Shown: positions 9,612-22,085, numbered from the stretch's first letter. The stretch: 27,500 bases of DNA from Tubiluchus corallicola (GCA_030141605.1 JAQGDQ010001490.1:1-27500); one strand, 5' to 3'. Numbers and translations: made by a program. Notes: generated from the sequence alone by a model not told the origin.

Positions 9612-9991
9612 GAGCAAGTACGGCTAGATAGCTTGATTTGGCCTAAGACAAAACATGTTGTAAGAAGTGAAGGGCAGGACTGCTTTAGCTTAAATAACCT
9701 AGTTAATCGGTTTGCAAGTACGGCTAAATAGCTTCATTTGGCCTAAGACAAAACATGTTGTAAGAAGGGAAGGGCAGGACTGCTTTAGCTTAGATAGCTT
9801 AGTTAATCGGTTTGCAAGTATGGTTAAATAGCTTCATTTGGCCTAAGACAAAACATGTTGTAAGAAGGGAAGGGCAGGACTGCTTTAGCTTAGATAACCT
9901 AGTTAATCGGTTTGCAAGTACGGCTAAATAGCTTCCTTTGGCCTAAGACAAAACATGTTGTAAGAAGAGAAGGGCAGGAGTGCTTTAGCTC
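9612..9991 (-). repeat. 100-bp tandem repeat array, arm A right end (about 3.8 units)
   Basis: Unit junctions fall at 9691/9692, 9791/9792, 9891/9892 and 9991. Each unit contains CCTAAGACAAAACATGTTGT and GGGCAGGACTGCTTTAGCTT, the reverse complement of the array at 341-708. The innermost, partial unit abuts the 5S fragment. Confidence 0.92.
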
Positions 9992-10212
9992 GTTCATCAC
10001 GACTATTAGACACTAAAACACGTCTGGCTTCATCAAAAGTTATGATGCGAACAAAAATCGTTAATGTTCGGTTCCAAGTTGACAAATTCCTTACACTTAA
10101 GAGACACATACCCGCTTACCCCCCACTGATTTATAATTTATTTTTGGATCACATGAGGGCGTTAATCTGTGCACTTAATGTCGGTAAATCCTCGTAAAAT
10201 AAACGGAAACTC
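9992..10212 (-). repeat. Truncated outer terminal repeat, arm A right end
   Basis: Reverse complement of 13-230ish of the terminal sequence, ending at CGTAAAATAAACGGAAACTC. The outermost ~115 bp and the 5S tip seen in arm B are missing. The 72-bp minisatellite starts immediately; the shared bases ACTC at the junction suggest a microhomology-type breakpoint. Confidence 0.85.
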
Positions 10213-11040
10213 AGCATGTTGGGTTTATTTTACTGTTATGACTTAAACTGTTTGTGGTGTGCTAAAGGAAAGAACAAGTCACTCAGTATGTTGGGTTTAT
10301 TTTACTGTTATCACTTAAACTGTTTGTGGTGTGCTAAAGGAAAGAACAAGTCACTCAGTATGTTGAGTTTATTTTACTGTTATGACTTAAGCTGTTTGTG
10401 GTGTGCTAAAGAAATGAACAAGTCACTCAGTATGTTGGGTTTATTTTACTGTTATCACTTAAACTGTTTGTGGTGTGCTAAAGTGAAGAACAAGTCACTC
10501 AGTATGTTGGGTTTATTTTACTGTTATGACTTAAGCTGTTTGTGGTGTGCTAAAGAAATGAACAAGTCACTCAGTATGTTGGGTTTATTTTACTGCTATC
10601 ACTTAAACTGTTTGTGGTGTGCTAAAGGACAGAACAAGTCACTCAGCATGTTGGGTTTATTTTACTGTTATGACTTAAACTGTTTGTGGTGTGCTAAAGG
10701 AAAGAACAAGTCACTCAGTATGTTGGGTTTATTTTACTGCGATCACTTAAACTGTTTGTGGTGTGCTAAAGAAATGAACAAGTCACTCAGTATGTTGGGT
10801 TTATTTTACTGCTATCACTTAAACTGTTTGTGGTGTGCTAAAGGAAAGAACAAGTCACTCAGTATGTTGGGTTTATTTTACTGCGATCACTTAAACTGTT
10901 TGTGGTGTGCTAAAGAAATGAACAAGTCACTCAGCATGTTGGGTTTATTTTACTGTTATGACTTAAACTGTTTGTGGTGTGCTAAAGAAATGAACAAGTC
11001 ACTCAGTATGTTGGGTTTATTTTACTGCGATCACTTAAAC
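10213..11040 (+). repeat. 72-bp minisatellite, 11.5 units, with an uninterrupted reading frame
   Basis: Units start at 10216 and every 72 bp to 11008 (ATGTTGGGTTTATTTTACTG ... AACAAGTCACTCAGT). Since 72 is divisible by three, one frame stays open from 10216 to a TAA after codon 293. The 24-residue unit includes MLGLFYCYDLNCLWCAK and has three cysteines. Differences between units mostly change amino acids (Tyr-Asp, Tyr-His or Asp-His after the first Cys; GKN, EMN, VKN or GQN), so purifying selection is not evident. Units alternate GAC/CAC in the first eight copies, a sign of a 144-bp dimeric higher-order unit. A coding role is possible but not favoured. Confidence 0.9.
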
Positions 11041-11565
11041 TTGGAAAAATTTTCAGGCATGGTAGTTGCCGCCATTCACTCAAAAATCATGACGTAACTG
11101 GAGACCACGTGACTTTTCGCAAGCGCCCGCTGCTTAAAGTAATTCAAGCTTCTGCAGCTCACACAACATTATTGCAAAATTAGCTATCCAATTTTTTTTG
11201 TAAAAACTTATACTTTTGATGACGATTAACAGTGTGCTACTTTTCTTAAGGTCATTGGAAGAATGGGCATTGAAAATGGGCGCGTTTGCGCATGAAGTGA
11301 TCCCGACTTTAAAGTGATTTTACTAATTAAATGACGCGCTTATTGCAGTTTTATTATAAATCCTAAAATTTTTCGCGAACATTCAAATAAGATTTACTTC
11401 CCAGAAAAGTTGACTTTTCCTTTAATAATGTAATTAGTTGTTTTCATCATTAGGGTTTTTCTGCGTCTTACGTTTTTTGTACTTAATCAGCTAATATTTT
11501 ATAATTTATAAAATTTAATATGATTTAAATTCTATGATTTTCGACGGCGACACCTGATAAAACGG
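11041..11565. other. Unassigned spacer between minisatellites
   Basis: AT-rich unique sequence outside both arms. No gene, RNA or element was recognised. The open frame from the 72-bp array continues only to 11097. Confidence 0.4.
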
Positions 11566-11874
11566 CACTGCATCGCCATCCCAGTGTGCACCACTGATTC
11601 ACTGCATCGCCATCCCAGTGTGCACCACTGATTCACTGCATCGCCATCCCAGTGTGCACCACTGATTCACTGCATCGCCATCCCAGTGTGCACCACTGAT
11701 TCACTGCATCGCCATCCCAGTGTGCACCACTGATTCACTGCATTGCCATCCCACTGTGCACCACTGATTCACTGGATCACCATCCCAGTGTGCACCACTA
11801 ATTCACTGCATCGCCATCCCAGTGTGCACCACTGATTCACTGCATCGCCATCCCAGTGTGCACCACTGATTCAC
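11566..11874 (+). repeat. 34-bp minisatellite (about 9 units)
   Basis: The unit is CACTGCATCGCCATCCCAGT plus GTGCACCACTGATT, with a period of 34 bp. Most units are identical; substitutions cluster around 11740-11800 (CATTGCC, GGATCACC, ACTAATTC). High homogeneity suggests recent expansion. It occurs once, in the centre, and is not part of either arm. Confidence 0.95.
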
Positions 11875-12251
11875 TCAAAGACACATTGATCTTATTGACA
11901 ATAAAAAGTAATTTAAACTTTTGCTTAGTTAGCGAAGAATGTGCTACGAATGCTCTAATATTTTTTACAGTCTTTTCCCAATGTTATTTAAACTTGATTC
12001 AAACGAACTTAAATGACTGCGTCGCCTAAATGATCGTAGTTTTTACAGCGTTACTGCTGACGCCAGCCCTGCATGTAATAAGACAGCACACAGGTGATGT
12101 AAAATTTCAAGACGAGTTTTTAAACTTTATTTATGAAGAGTGTTTTCTTGTGCTTTAAAACTCGCTGATTGGTTGTCTGATGACTTACCTAACTTGAAAC
12201 CATTCACTCTCAAAGCTACAGCGTACGTAATGTTTATGCTGTATATTGTTT
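11875..12251. other. Unassigned spacer
   Basis: AT-rich unique sequence with no recognisable gene or repeat. A 72-codon frame (12140-12358) straddles the edge of the SINE-like repeat and is rejected. Confidence 0.4.
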
Positions 12252-12779
12252 GCATCCTTCTGTCTCGGAAGACAATGGAGTGTGCGCCAAAAGAGTCAAT
12301 TATTGATCACATTGATGGAGCTGCAGCGTCGACTGTGACTGAGCAGTGCGATCCTTGAACCTCTCCAGGCCGCACCCATGGGCAAGGTGTATGGAGATCC
12401 TGAGTTGGCCAGACAACAGGAACCCCCTCTCTTACTCCGTGGTGTAGTTCAAAGGAAAGCGGAGCGATGCGTTTGGCACCAGGTTGGCTGCAGGAGCTGC
12501 CGGAGTCAGTGAGCATGCTGCACTGGTCCGCCTTCGGGGCTCCACTCCTGATTTGGAAGGTTTACTCCTCTACACATGACCGTTGGGTCACTTGACCGCC
12601 TCCGCCCTCTAGCCGTCGGCTGCTTGAGCAGCTCCTCCGCCTAGTGTGGAGATACAGTGTGGGCATCCCGCAAGCCTACAGCACCTGGTATTCCTAGGCG
12701 GTCACCCATCCTAGTACTAACCAGGCTCTACGTTGCTTAACTTCGGTGATCAGACGAGAACCGGTGTTTTCAACGTGAT
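12252..12779 (-). mobile_element. 5S-headed SINE-like repeat, copy 1
   Basis: Read on the minus strand, the repeat starts with 5S rRNA sequence (12779 down to 12672), continues through GCGGGATGCCCACACTGTAT and a GC-rich body of about 400 bp, and ends near the complement of GCATCCTTCTGTCTCGGAAG. The body recurs at 23950-24358 with scattered substitutions and small indels, which shows it is an interspersed family. A 5S-derived head with internal Pol III promoter is the hallmark of SINE3-type elements. No tail repeat or target duplication was identified. Its head coincides with the outer tip of arm B. Confidence 0.65.
12672..12779 (-). pseudogene. 5S rRNA-like sequence forming the left tip of arm B
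   Basis: On the minus strand it runs from ATCACGTTGAAAACACCGGT through AAGTTAAGCAACGTAGAGCC and GGATGGGTGACCGCCTAGG to ACCAGGTGCTGTAGGCTT. That covers roughly nucleotides 13-120 of metazoan 5S rRNA. The first dozen nucleotides are replaced by element sequence. Box A, the intermediate element and box C of the internal control region are recognisable, so TFIIIA/TFIIIC binding is conceivable. The missing 5' strand of helix I rules out a functional 5S RNA. Confidence 0.88.
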
Positions 12780-13192
12780 TTTAAACTCTATTTATCACCA
12801 CTACGCCCACTCAATGCTGCTATGAGAAAGCGATTATAAAAACCTCCTGTCATTAGAGAAACTTCTAAATCTTCTCAGTTGACTGACTTGATTCAGTTTA
12901 ACTTTTTTTATTTTTCTTCTTAAGTGGATCAGAGAAACGAAGCGTTTAACAGTTAACAGCTGGAGGAGGAAGAGTTTCCGTTTATTTTACGAGGATTTAC
13001 CGACATTAAGTGCACAGATTAACGCCCTCATGTGATCCAAAAATAAATTATAAATCAGTGGGGGGTAAGCGGGTATGTGTCTCTTAAGTGTAAGGAATTT
13101 GTCAACTTGGAACCGAACATTAACGATTTTTGTTCGCATCATAACTTTTGATGAAGCCAGACGTGTTTTAGTGTCTAATAGTCGTGATGAAC
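12780..13192 (+). repeat. Outer unique part of arm B left terminal inverted repeat
   Basis: It starts next to the 5S tip (TTTTAAACTCTATTTATCACC), passes the sequence equivalent to window position 1 at 12855, and ends where the 100-bp units begin. Its inverted partner is 23351-23761. The 61-codon frame at 13075-13260 differs from those at 223-408 and 9924-10109 by a few residues. Confidence 0.85.
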
Positions 13193-13572
13193 GAGCTAAA
13201 GCACTCCTGCCCTTCTCTTCTTACAACATGTTTTGTCTTAGGCCAAAGGAAGCTATTTAGCCGTACTTGCAAACCGATTAACTAGGTTATCTAAGCTAAA
13301 GCAGTCCTGCCCTTCCCTTCTTACAACATGTTTTGTCTTAGGCCAAATGAAGCTATTTAACCATACTTGCAAACCGATTAACTAAGCTATCTAAGCTAAA
13401 GCAGTCCTGCCCTTCACTTCTTACAACATGTTTTGTCTTAGGCCAAATGAAGCTATTTAGCCGTACTTGCAAACCGATTAACTAAGCTATCTAAGCTAAA
13501 GCAGTCCTGCCCTTCACTTCTTACAACATGTTTTGTCTTAGGCCAAATCAAGCTATCTAGCCGTACTTGCTC
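13193..13572 (+). repeat. 100-bp tandem repeat array, arm B left end (about 3.8 units)
   Basis: Reverse-complement counterpart of 9612-9991, with units starting at 13193, 13293, 13393 and 13493. The last unit breaks into the 5S fragment at GTACTTGCTCTACCAGGCTC. Confidence 0.92.
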
Positions 13573-13573
13573 T

Positions 13574-13632
13574 ACCAGGCTCTACGTTGCTTAACTTCGG
13601 TGATCAGACGAGACGTGATATGGCCGTAGTAT
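13574..13632 (-). pseudogene. Internally deleted 5S rRNA fragment, arm B
   Basis: Arm B partner of 9552-9610. It has the same internal deletion and the same abrupt end against the 100-bp array, so the rearrangement predates the arm duplication. Confidence 0.85.
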
Positions 13633-13744
13633 ACTGTATACAATGTCTGTAGTGTTTAGTGAAGCCTTGATGATTAGTTATCATATGCCGCCTGACCGGA
13701 TATCATTTTGTGCGGATTAATACAAACAAAACATGTTGATAACT

Positions 13745-14345
13745 TTGCAGGGGAGTTTTTACACGTGTGGAAGGAAGCCAGCAAGCTTGTATTTAAAAAA
13801 AACGTTGCATAGCTGCACCAGATTAAAGGAAAACACAACGATTTTTCACTTGTTTCTACACCACTTTGTAACACCTGCAATAGTTAAAGGTAGGCAGGAT
13901 GATTTTTCATATACTACCCCATTTTCAACTTCCATAAAAAGTATACATTTTACACGATTAATACTACAAAAGCATTTCTAATAACTAAATAATAGATTAA
14001 AAACTTAATCAACTACTGATGACGTCACAAACTAACATACTTTTCAACTCCAAAAATCTGCCACGAGCGTATTGCACGTGTTTGCGAAAGCAAAAATTGA
14101 AGTACAGTGCTACTGTAAGATATTCAGTGTATCGTACTATAACTATGCTGGTTTAACATTCAAATTTTAAATTTACCTCTGTGCGCACGCATGAGCTGTC
14201 GAACGTGTGTAGTTCGTCACAAACTAACACCTCTGAACTGAGAGGTACAGCACCTGTATTTTGCACAGCGCGTTCCCAATGTAGTACCCATCTAACTAGC
14301 AACTGTCGAAATACATGTAACAGCCAAGAATTGTGAACGCGAAAT
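13745..14345 (+). repeat. Old inner inverted repeat, arm B left copy
   Basis: Reverse complement of 8840-9440. It aligns imperfectly in the same orientation with 1470-2040 and in inverted orientation with 21515-22085. Confidence 0.58.
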
Positions 14346-14671
14346 GACATTTAGTAACAAAACTTTCGCGTAAGCCATTCTTGAAAAAGTAGTTAGTTAC
14401 TTTAATATTTTATAGGGTGATGTTACTGACTGAGTTTGCATTCAAAAGGATTAAACTAGTTTCAGTTAGAACATAAATACATAAAGTTTAATAATAGTTG
14501 TAATTTTTTTCTTTATTAACAAATCAGATTTTAATTTCACATTTTTTTTACTTTTGCATACATATCGTACATGTAAATCCCATTCTAAGCCTGTATGTGT
14601 TCCATCGTACATGCATTTATTAATGAATTATTAAGATGTAGTTGTAATTGTTTAGTCACTTAATAATAACA

Positions 14672-15638
<967 letters not shown>

Positions 15639-17478
15639 ACAAATTATACTACATTATATACAACTGTTATAATACAAGTGCTGCCCTCTATTTGTAGAGG
15701 AAACGTATTTAACGGTAAATACAATCAAACCGGGACTTAAATATACGTATATAAGTTAATATCACAATTTTATCTATCAGTTTATCTAACAATATCTATA
15801 TTAGTATAACAATTTGGCTTTCCTATTCTGAAAGAATTATTTTTAGAATTTTGCATTAAATTAGCCAGAAAGTCGTCCATTGTTAAATTGATTTTAAAAC
15901 TTCTGTGTTGCGTTCGCCTATGATGAGATTTATATCTATGTTGGTCATTTATCTGTTAAAGCATTTCTTTTGGTTTTGTCCGCTAGATGGCATTAAAACA
16001 ATAAACGATGCGTGGTCTACCATTCATACATTCGCGTTTGTCAGTATTTGCATATCCGATACGGTAAAAAAATTCTGTGAAATTACCTTGTTGTGTTTTG
16101 TTTCTCCTGCAAGGCTCGTAGAGAAAAGCAGAAAACACTTCGTCAAATTAAACTAGTTTATTAAGCGAGAATTCTACAACACAAAAGTATGAAGGAACGC
16201 GAAGTGTTTACAGTAAACGTGAAAATCTGGAAAACGTTTAAGTGTATCTGCAAATACAAGTATACAAGAGAATGTGTAAGTGGCGTCTGTGTGAATCTGC
16301 GTGTCTCTCTCAGCGGCCTGCTTCGCCTTACATAGGGTGCCAGAGAACATTCCAGACGTTTCTTTCTAGAACATTCTACAAGGTAAGACGATCATTGCAA
16401 CGGAACATTCTACAATGTTTTATGTAATTCTAATAGATGCCAACGATCTCCACAACAAAGGTGAAAGGTCAAACGCAAATCTTTCTATTTTTCTTCCTCT
16501 TAGACTGATGGGCAATTTCAGTGGGTGTAGATCCTTGGGAAGCCAGAATGTTGTGAAAAATCACGTAAATTAATTCTTTATTCGTGGTGAAAACTTTTAA
16601 TTTAATCATTTTAAATGTTATAGTCAGACAACGTAAAGTTTTTATTCTCGTAAAAGTTAAACTACTTCATCAGTAGTGTACTGGAAATCTTGCATTGGCG
16701 TGCTGCTTTGCTGCCTTCGCTTGTTGTCGGCTTTGGCAACCTTGTGGCGATTTTTGGCCTAATCACGTGATCAATTTGATCTGGGTCAGAGGCCTACTGT
16801 GAAGTGAAGACGTGTCGTGATAAGTTGATAAGATATTGTCGTTATCTGTTTACAATTGCTTATGATTTGGGGCTAATAACGTATGTATATCCTCTAATTA
16901 CTTTATAAAATTCAAATTTACTTTAAGATAACAGCTAGGTATTAACTAATACGACAGTGCAGTGTGTAACTCTTAATTATGCAAAATCGACTTTTGGCTA
17001 TTATTATTTTTTGTTTATTTGTTATTTTTTGGTACTAATTTCTTATGTTTAGATGGAATGACATGTTTTGGCAAATGAAGAGCAAAGAAAGAGCAAAATT
17101 TAATCGAGCTTCGAATTTGGTTTTGAAAGCCCAAGCAAGTAGTTACAGACATCGCAGATTAATTTCTCGGTGTAATTAGCTGTATATGACTAGTGGCTCT
17201 TAGGAGCTCAGGTTAGACAAAACACCTGCACACCAACCTCATTAGTAATTCCTCTGAGGTACCTGTGAGATCAGACAGAAGCCAAAGAGTTTCTTAAAAG
17301 GAAACGAATTTATGAGATCGGAAGATTGTGTCACGTGACACGATGACTCGGAGGACCTTATTCTAATTGATTCTGTGTCATACAGGACATCAGAAGGTTG
17401 TATTTGACCAGAGATGCGTGTCACTTTGCTTTGTAGCCATTGATGTAAATGAAACCCTCGGTATATTATAAGCTTTGC
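15639..17478. other. Unassigned sequence, arm B
   Basis: Counterpart of 6075-7916. It includes the heat-shock-like cluster and the diverged patch at about 16893-17190. No gene or RNA was recognised. Confidence 0.4.
16344..16411 (-). promoter_or_regulatory. Cluster of heat-shock-element-like sites, arm B
   Basis: Inverted copy of the 7142-7209 cluster, with TTCTAGAACATTC at 16364-16376 and flanking GAACATTC sites. No transcription unit is recognised beside it. Confidence 0.35.
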
Positions 17479-17516
17479 TTAGATTCAATCTCATTTTAAT
17501 CTAATATTTAGGCTAG

Positions 17517-18068
17517 TTATATATATATATATATAATAATCTTTATTTGCCATTAAAAACATTGATAATCACTGATAAAAACTTTATAGAGATAATCAAT
17601 CAGTGTTAGTTAATAAAAACTTACACTGCTGAAGGCAAATGCGTCAGTGCAATCTAAACTACTGTGCAGTAATGACGAATAAAATCAAACATATTTACAA
17701 CTATACACAAAAAAATATAAAAAAAAACTATGATTTAATTAATATGGCCGTGGGTATATGAATTCGGAATTAGTGTGTATGTTGTCGTACTGGTGTGATG
17801 GTATTTCATATCTGGTTAATATTAGTGATTTTAATTTTGTTTTAAATGCTGATAGGGACTTGATTTGTTTAACCTGTAATGGTAGAGAATTCCAAAGTAA
17901 AATTGCTTGTTTGATTACAGAGTTCGTTCCATAGTGGGTATTTGTCCTAATTTGTTTTAGATTGCTTGTTCTGGAATTAACGATAGGATTTGGAAAAAAG
18001 GTAAATCTGTTATTCTGGAATGGTTTGCTGATGTTGTTAATGTATTTAAATATAAAAAGCAATATAGT
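17517..18068 (-). mobile_element. 5'-truncated non-LTR retrotransposon fragment, arm B
   Basis: Inverted copy of 5485-6036. The encoded C-terminal reverse transcriptase fragment (18068 down to 17739) is identical in sequence to that in arm A. Candidate 17-bp flanking repeats are at 17479-17495 and 18529-18545. Confidence 0.8.
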
Positions 18069-18808
18069 TCATAGCAATGCACTGAAATAACGCGTCTTTT
18101 CAATTTCTTGACGGTGGGTGGTCAAGTATTTGTTGCAACATTTTCCGGCGAGATTATTTTTATTACACCGCATAAGAATAGTTTGGAAATGAACGTCCCA
18201 GGGCGCCTATCACGTGACGTAGCGTGCTAAAAAGCGCCTGCGACAACGCGTCAGACTTTGACGTTATCAATAATAACAATCTACTGGTTGTATTAGTTCG
18301 TAACAGCGCAATTAAACTGACTGAATTCATGTCTTCCATCAATCAAACATAATGCATGTGAAGCAGATACTGTCACCATAATAACGAACTAAGTTCAGGA
18401 AGTATAAGTCTACAAATTTACCATACTTTGTAAAGGCTTATGTACATCGAGATTCGTTTTTGTTATCGTATCTATTGTATGGGTTTTGTAAATTTCAATT
18501 AAGTATTAAAGGAAGACCGGGCGACTGTTTAGACTCAATCTCATTTATTTCACTTTCCAGAATATACATTTTCTTGCCTATAAAAGTTGGCGATTGTTTC
18601 TTATATTTGAATAATTAGCTTGGAAAGCGAGTTTATTCAACCGAACACAGCTATTGCTTACATCAGAAACAAACCACAGTTTGTGTAATGGCAGGTATCT
18701 TCCCTTGCGCATCAAGCACATTTGCGTAAGTGTTACTGCTTAAATGCGTGGTGTCACGAAAATGGGCTGTACATCATATGACGTGATAAATTAATACGGC
18801 AGTTCATG
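18069..18808. other. Unassigned sequence, arm B
   Basis: Counterpart of 4745-5484, with a few substitutions (for example CGTGCTAAAAAGCGCCTG). No gene was recognised. Confidence 0.4.
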
Positions 18809-19650
18809 AACAATGGACTGCTGATATCAGCCTCCAGTGTCAGAGAAGCATGGACTGCTGATATCAGCCTCCAGTGTCAGAGAACAATGGACTGCTGACA
18901 TCAGCCCCCAGTGTCAGAGAACAATGGACTGCTGACATCAGCCTCCAGTGCCAGAGAATAATGGACTGCTGACATCCGTCTCTGTGTCAGAGAACAGTGG
19001 ACTGCTGACGTCAGCCCCTATTGTCAGAGAACAATGGACTGCTGACATCAGTCTGTGTCAGAGAACAGTGGACTGCTGACGTCAGCCCCTATTGTCAGAG
19101 AACAATGGACTGCTGACGTCAGTCCCAGTGTCAGAGAACAGTGGACTGCTGACGTCAGTCCCAGTGTCAGAGAACAATGGACTGCTGACATCAGCTCCCA
19201 GTGTCAGAGAACAATGGACTGCTGACATCAGCTCCCAGTGTCAGAGAACAATGGACTGCTGACGTCAGTCCCAGTGTCAGAGAACAATGGACTGCTGACA
19301 TCAGCTCCCAGTGTCGGAGAACAATGGACTGCTGACATCAGCTCCCAGTGTCAGAGAACAATGGACTGCTGACATCAGCTCCCAGTGTCGGAGAACAATG
19401 GACTGCTGACATCAGCTCCCAGTGACAGAGAACAATGGACTGCTGACGTCAGCCCCTATTGTCAGAGAACAGTGGACTGCTGACGTCAGTCCCAGTGTCA
19501 GAGAACAGTGGACTGCTGACATCAGCTCCCAGTGTCGGAGAACAATGGACTGCTGACATCAGCTCCCAGTGTCAGAGAACAATGGACTGCTGACATCAGC
19601 TCCCAGTGTCAGAGAACAATGGACTGCTGACATCAGCTCCCAGTGTCAGC
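18809..19650 (-). repeat. 37-bp minisatellite with CRE-like cores, arm B
   Basis: Inverted copy of 3903-4744 with the same length and unit order. That is notable for a tandem array, because such arrays normally drift in copy number. TGACGTCA cores are present in several units, usually within GGACTGCTGACGTCAG. Confidence 0.95.
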
Positions 19651-20148
19651 CCTCTGGGGAGTCCATATCAGATTGCAAATGGCAAGATGACGGCCCAATT
19701 AATATAGATCATACGGAAACGATAGTTAAAGTTAATGCTCTTACCTATAAGCCAAATGTTTAGCAGGAAGCTCGTCAGCATTTTGTTCAACGTAATCAGC
19801 TTTATCTCATGTTAGTATGAGTCGGTTAAAGAAGGCTTAAATGACGGATCTTTGCGCTCGAATAAACGGAAAAACTTTCGGCTTTTTCAGGACCATGCCA
19901 GTAATTATTATTGGGCAGTAGTATAGCTGACAACACTTTCTTTACGGTTACTGAACTGGATCTGGTGTGCTTTGAACTTTGGAAGCAAAATATGAGCTTT
20001 ATGTACAATTTTGTTGCTGCCCTATTGAAAGATATGATTTTGTACACAGTTCGGCAAGCTGGAAGCCACCAGTCAACGCAGAGCCTAGTAAAATGTTGAT
20101 GGTGGCGGGACCGGTCCGATTGTCAAGAGGATCGTTTAAGTCGAGACA
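19651..20148. other. Unassigned sequence, arm B
   Basis: Counterpart of 3405-3902, essentially identical. The short frames are the same as in arm A and carry no recognised motif. Confidence 0.4.
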
Positions 20149-20178
20149 TTGAATTGGCTAGTGTCTTGGAAACTCGTG

Positions 20179-20433
20179 ATGTCTACGCATTTTCCTAGTG
20201 ATATTGTAGTAGATACCACTCATGAGTTTCCACAATGGTCACTTATCCATTTATTAACCGGGATTAACTTTGATAGCCAAATTGTGTACATCGTTCCACT
20301 TATCATCGGAATAGCAATGCTAGTTGTTTTTAAATTACTGTTACGTGCTTATAACCTGAAACTAGAGCTACGAGCTTTCAGCATTCAGCTTGGTAGGCCT
20401 TATTTGCTTTTAAAAGTCGTGTATCATCGCTAA
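20179..20433 (+). CDS. Hypothetical 84-residue membrane-type ORF, arm B
   Basis: Partner of 3120-3374, with one residue changed (LELRAF for LEVRAF). There is a single predicted hydrophobic segment at residues 35-55 and no recognised family. A frame longer by 10 codons exists only if a TTG start is allowed. The assignment as a gene is weak. Confidence 0.2.
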   Translation: MSTHFPSDIVVDTTHEFPQWSLIHLLTGINFDSQIVYIVPLIIGIAMLVVFKLLLRAYNLKLELRAFSIQLGRPYLLLKVVYHR

Positions 20434-20459
20434 AAAACTGATTCCCGGTTGTTACCAAT

Positions 20460-20612
20460 AATTCAATTCAATTCAATTTTATTTTCTCAATAGCAGTTTA
20501 AAATTCGTCATAATTATTTTTACATTTCATTGCAGCTGAGAAGGAGCAGCGAAAGACCTATTGGTCACTTGGTCAGCTGCCCCTTATTAAAAGTACAAGT
20601 TTACTCACAGGC
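20460..20612 (-). mobile_element. Possible 3' end of a non-LTR element or SINE, arm B
   Basis: Inverted copy of 2941-3093, with the (AATTC)n-type run at its left end and TTTTATTTT next to it. Only the tail is recognisable. Confidence 0.35.
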
Positions 20613-20647
20613 TCATGACATTTTTTAGGTGTTTGTGTATATATAAA

Positions 20648-21113
20648 AGGCAAAAGCAACAAAAATCAACTCAAAGCAGAAATGCAATTCTAAGCATAAC
20701 AAGGAATGACATCAAACAAAAAATTAATGAAATTCAATGTAGAGCAAAAAATAATATCAAACAAAAAAACAACAAAAATCTACTTAAAACAAAAATGCAG
20801 TTCCGCTCAGAACAAAAGGAAGTTATCACAAGCAATGCAAAACGGAATTTAACTCACAGCAAAAAATTATATCAAACAAAATGAAACTCAAAGCGAAAAT
20901 TTTATAAAGCAAAAACAATTCAACTGAAGGTAAAAGAATTTGTCAAAAAACAAAGCAAAACTGAATTCAACTTAGAGCAAAAATTATATCACACAAAAAC
21001 AACAAAAACAAACTCAAGAGCAAAAACAAAATTCAGTTTAAAGCAAAACATATATCAAGCAACAGTAACAAAAATCAGCGCAAGGCGAAACCTAAAAAAA
21101 ATCAAAACCAACG
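20648..21113 (-). repeat. Degenerate A-rich tandem repeat, arm B
   Basis: Counterpart of 2440-2905. Repeated phrases such as ATATCAAACAAAA and AACTCAAAGCAGAAATGCAA recur irregularly. The 20615-20884 frame is repeat-derived. Confidence 0.7.
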
Positions 21114-21514
21114 ATGCATTAAATTCAGTCTGAGTTTTTAGCAGCACCTTATACAGTCTTTACAGACGACACATTGCTTCTCAGCGTCTGCAGGTGTTGA
21201 TTACAGGTGTGGTATTATGTTACCTGCACGGTTCTTTGTGAACAATTTTGAAGCCTTTTAAGTTTCGACGCGAAATTGTTACAAACATTTGAAAATTACA
21301 TTTCCTTCGCCACTAAAGGAAATAAAGCCACGTGAATTGAAATGACATGTTTGTCCGATTGCATCATAGAAGGAATACGATAGAAAAGGGTAGAATACTT
21401 CACCCAATTAGCTGGCAATTAACGATAACATTAATTAATCATGAGCGTGATTACCTGGGCCTTTATTTTTAACAATTATTACCCCCTGCGGGTAGTGAGT
21501 TGGAGAAAGAAAGC
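21114..21514. other. Unassigned AT-rich sequence, arm B
   Basis: Counterpart of 2041-2439, several percent diverged. No gene was recognised. Confidence 0.4.
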
Positions 21515-22085
21515 AGATTCTGAATAATTGTGAACCAGACGCATTGCTGAAAAAGCAGGTGCTGTACATCTCAGTTTAAAGATGTTCAGTTGTGACGTAG
21601 TCCACACGTTCGAGAGTTCAGCTGCGTGAGCACAGCAGTAAACTTGAATTTTAAATTTTAAATTTGCTGAGTTTTGAAAATCACATGGAATGTTATACAA
21701 TAGCACGGTACCTTTGCAAACATCATAATGTCTATGCTGCTGCAAATTTTATTCAGTTGTTGAACTGACCACTAGATGGCTCCTCTGCCGTTAACTATGT
21801 TTTTAACCTATTTTATAATGACCAGAAACGCTTTCCATTATTATTGGTGATAAAACATACACTTCCTACCTTGGTAAAATGGTACATTGGTAAAATGTGC
21901 TTGAAAAAGGGGTAGGGTATTAAAAGCCATCTTTTTCCTTTAATTTTCCTGGCCTAGCATAGAGAACTAACTGGCACGCTTTCTTTTTGACCTTTCGTTG
22001 AACTTTCCAAGCACTTTGGAGTTTCTCTACGTGAGCATGTTGATTTGCAACACGTGCGTTTCCACTAATCAGCTGCTAATTTTAC
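21515..22085 (-). repeat. Old inner inverted repeat, arm B right copy
   Basis: Inverted copy of 1470-2040, with somewhat more differences from arm A than the central interior shows. Confidence 0.58.

Noticed and set aside
12140-12358. 72-codon ORF
   Set aside because: It crosses from unique spacer into the SINE-like repeat and has no counterpart in copy 2.
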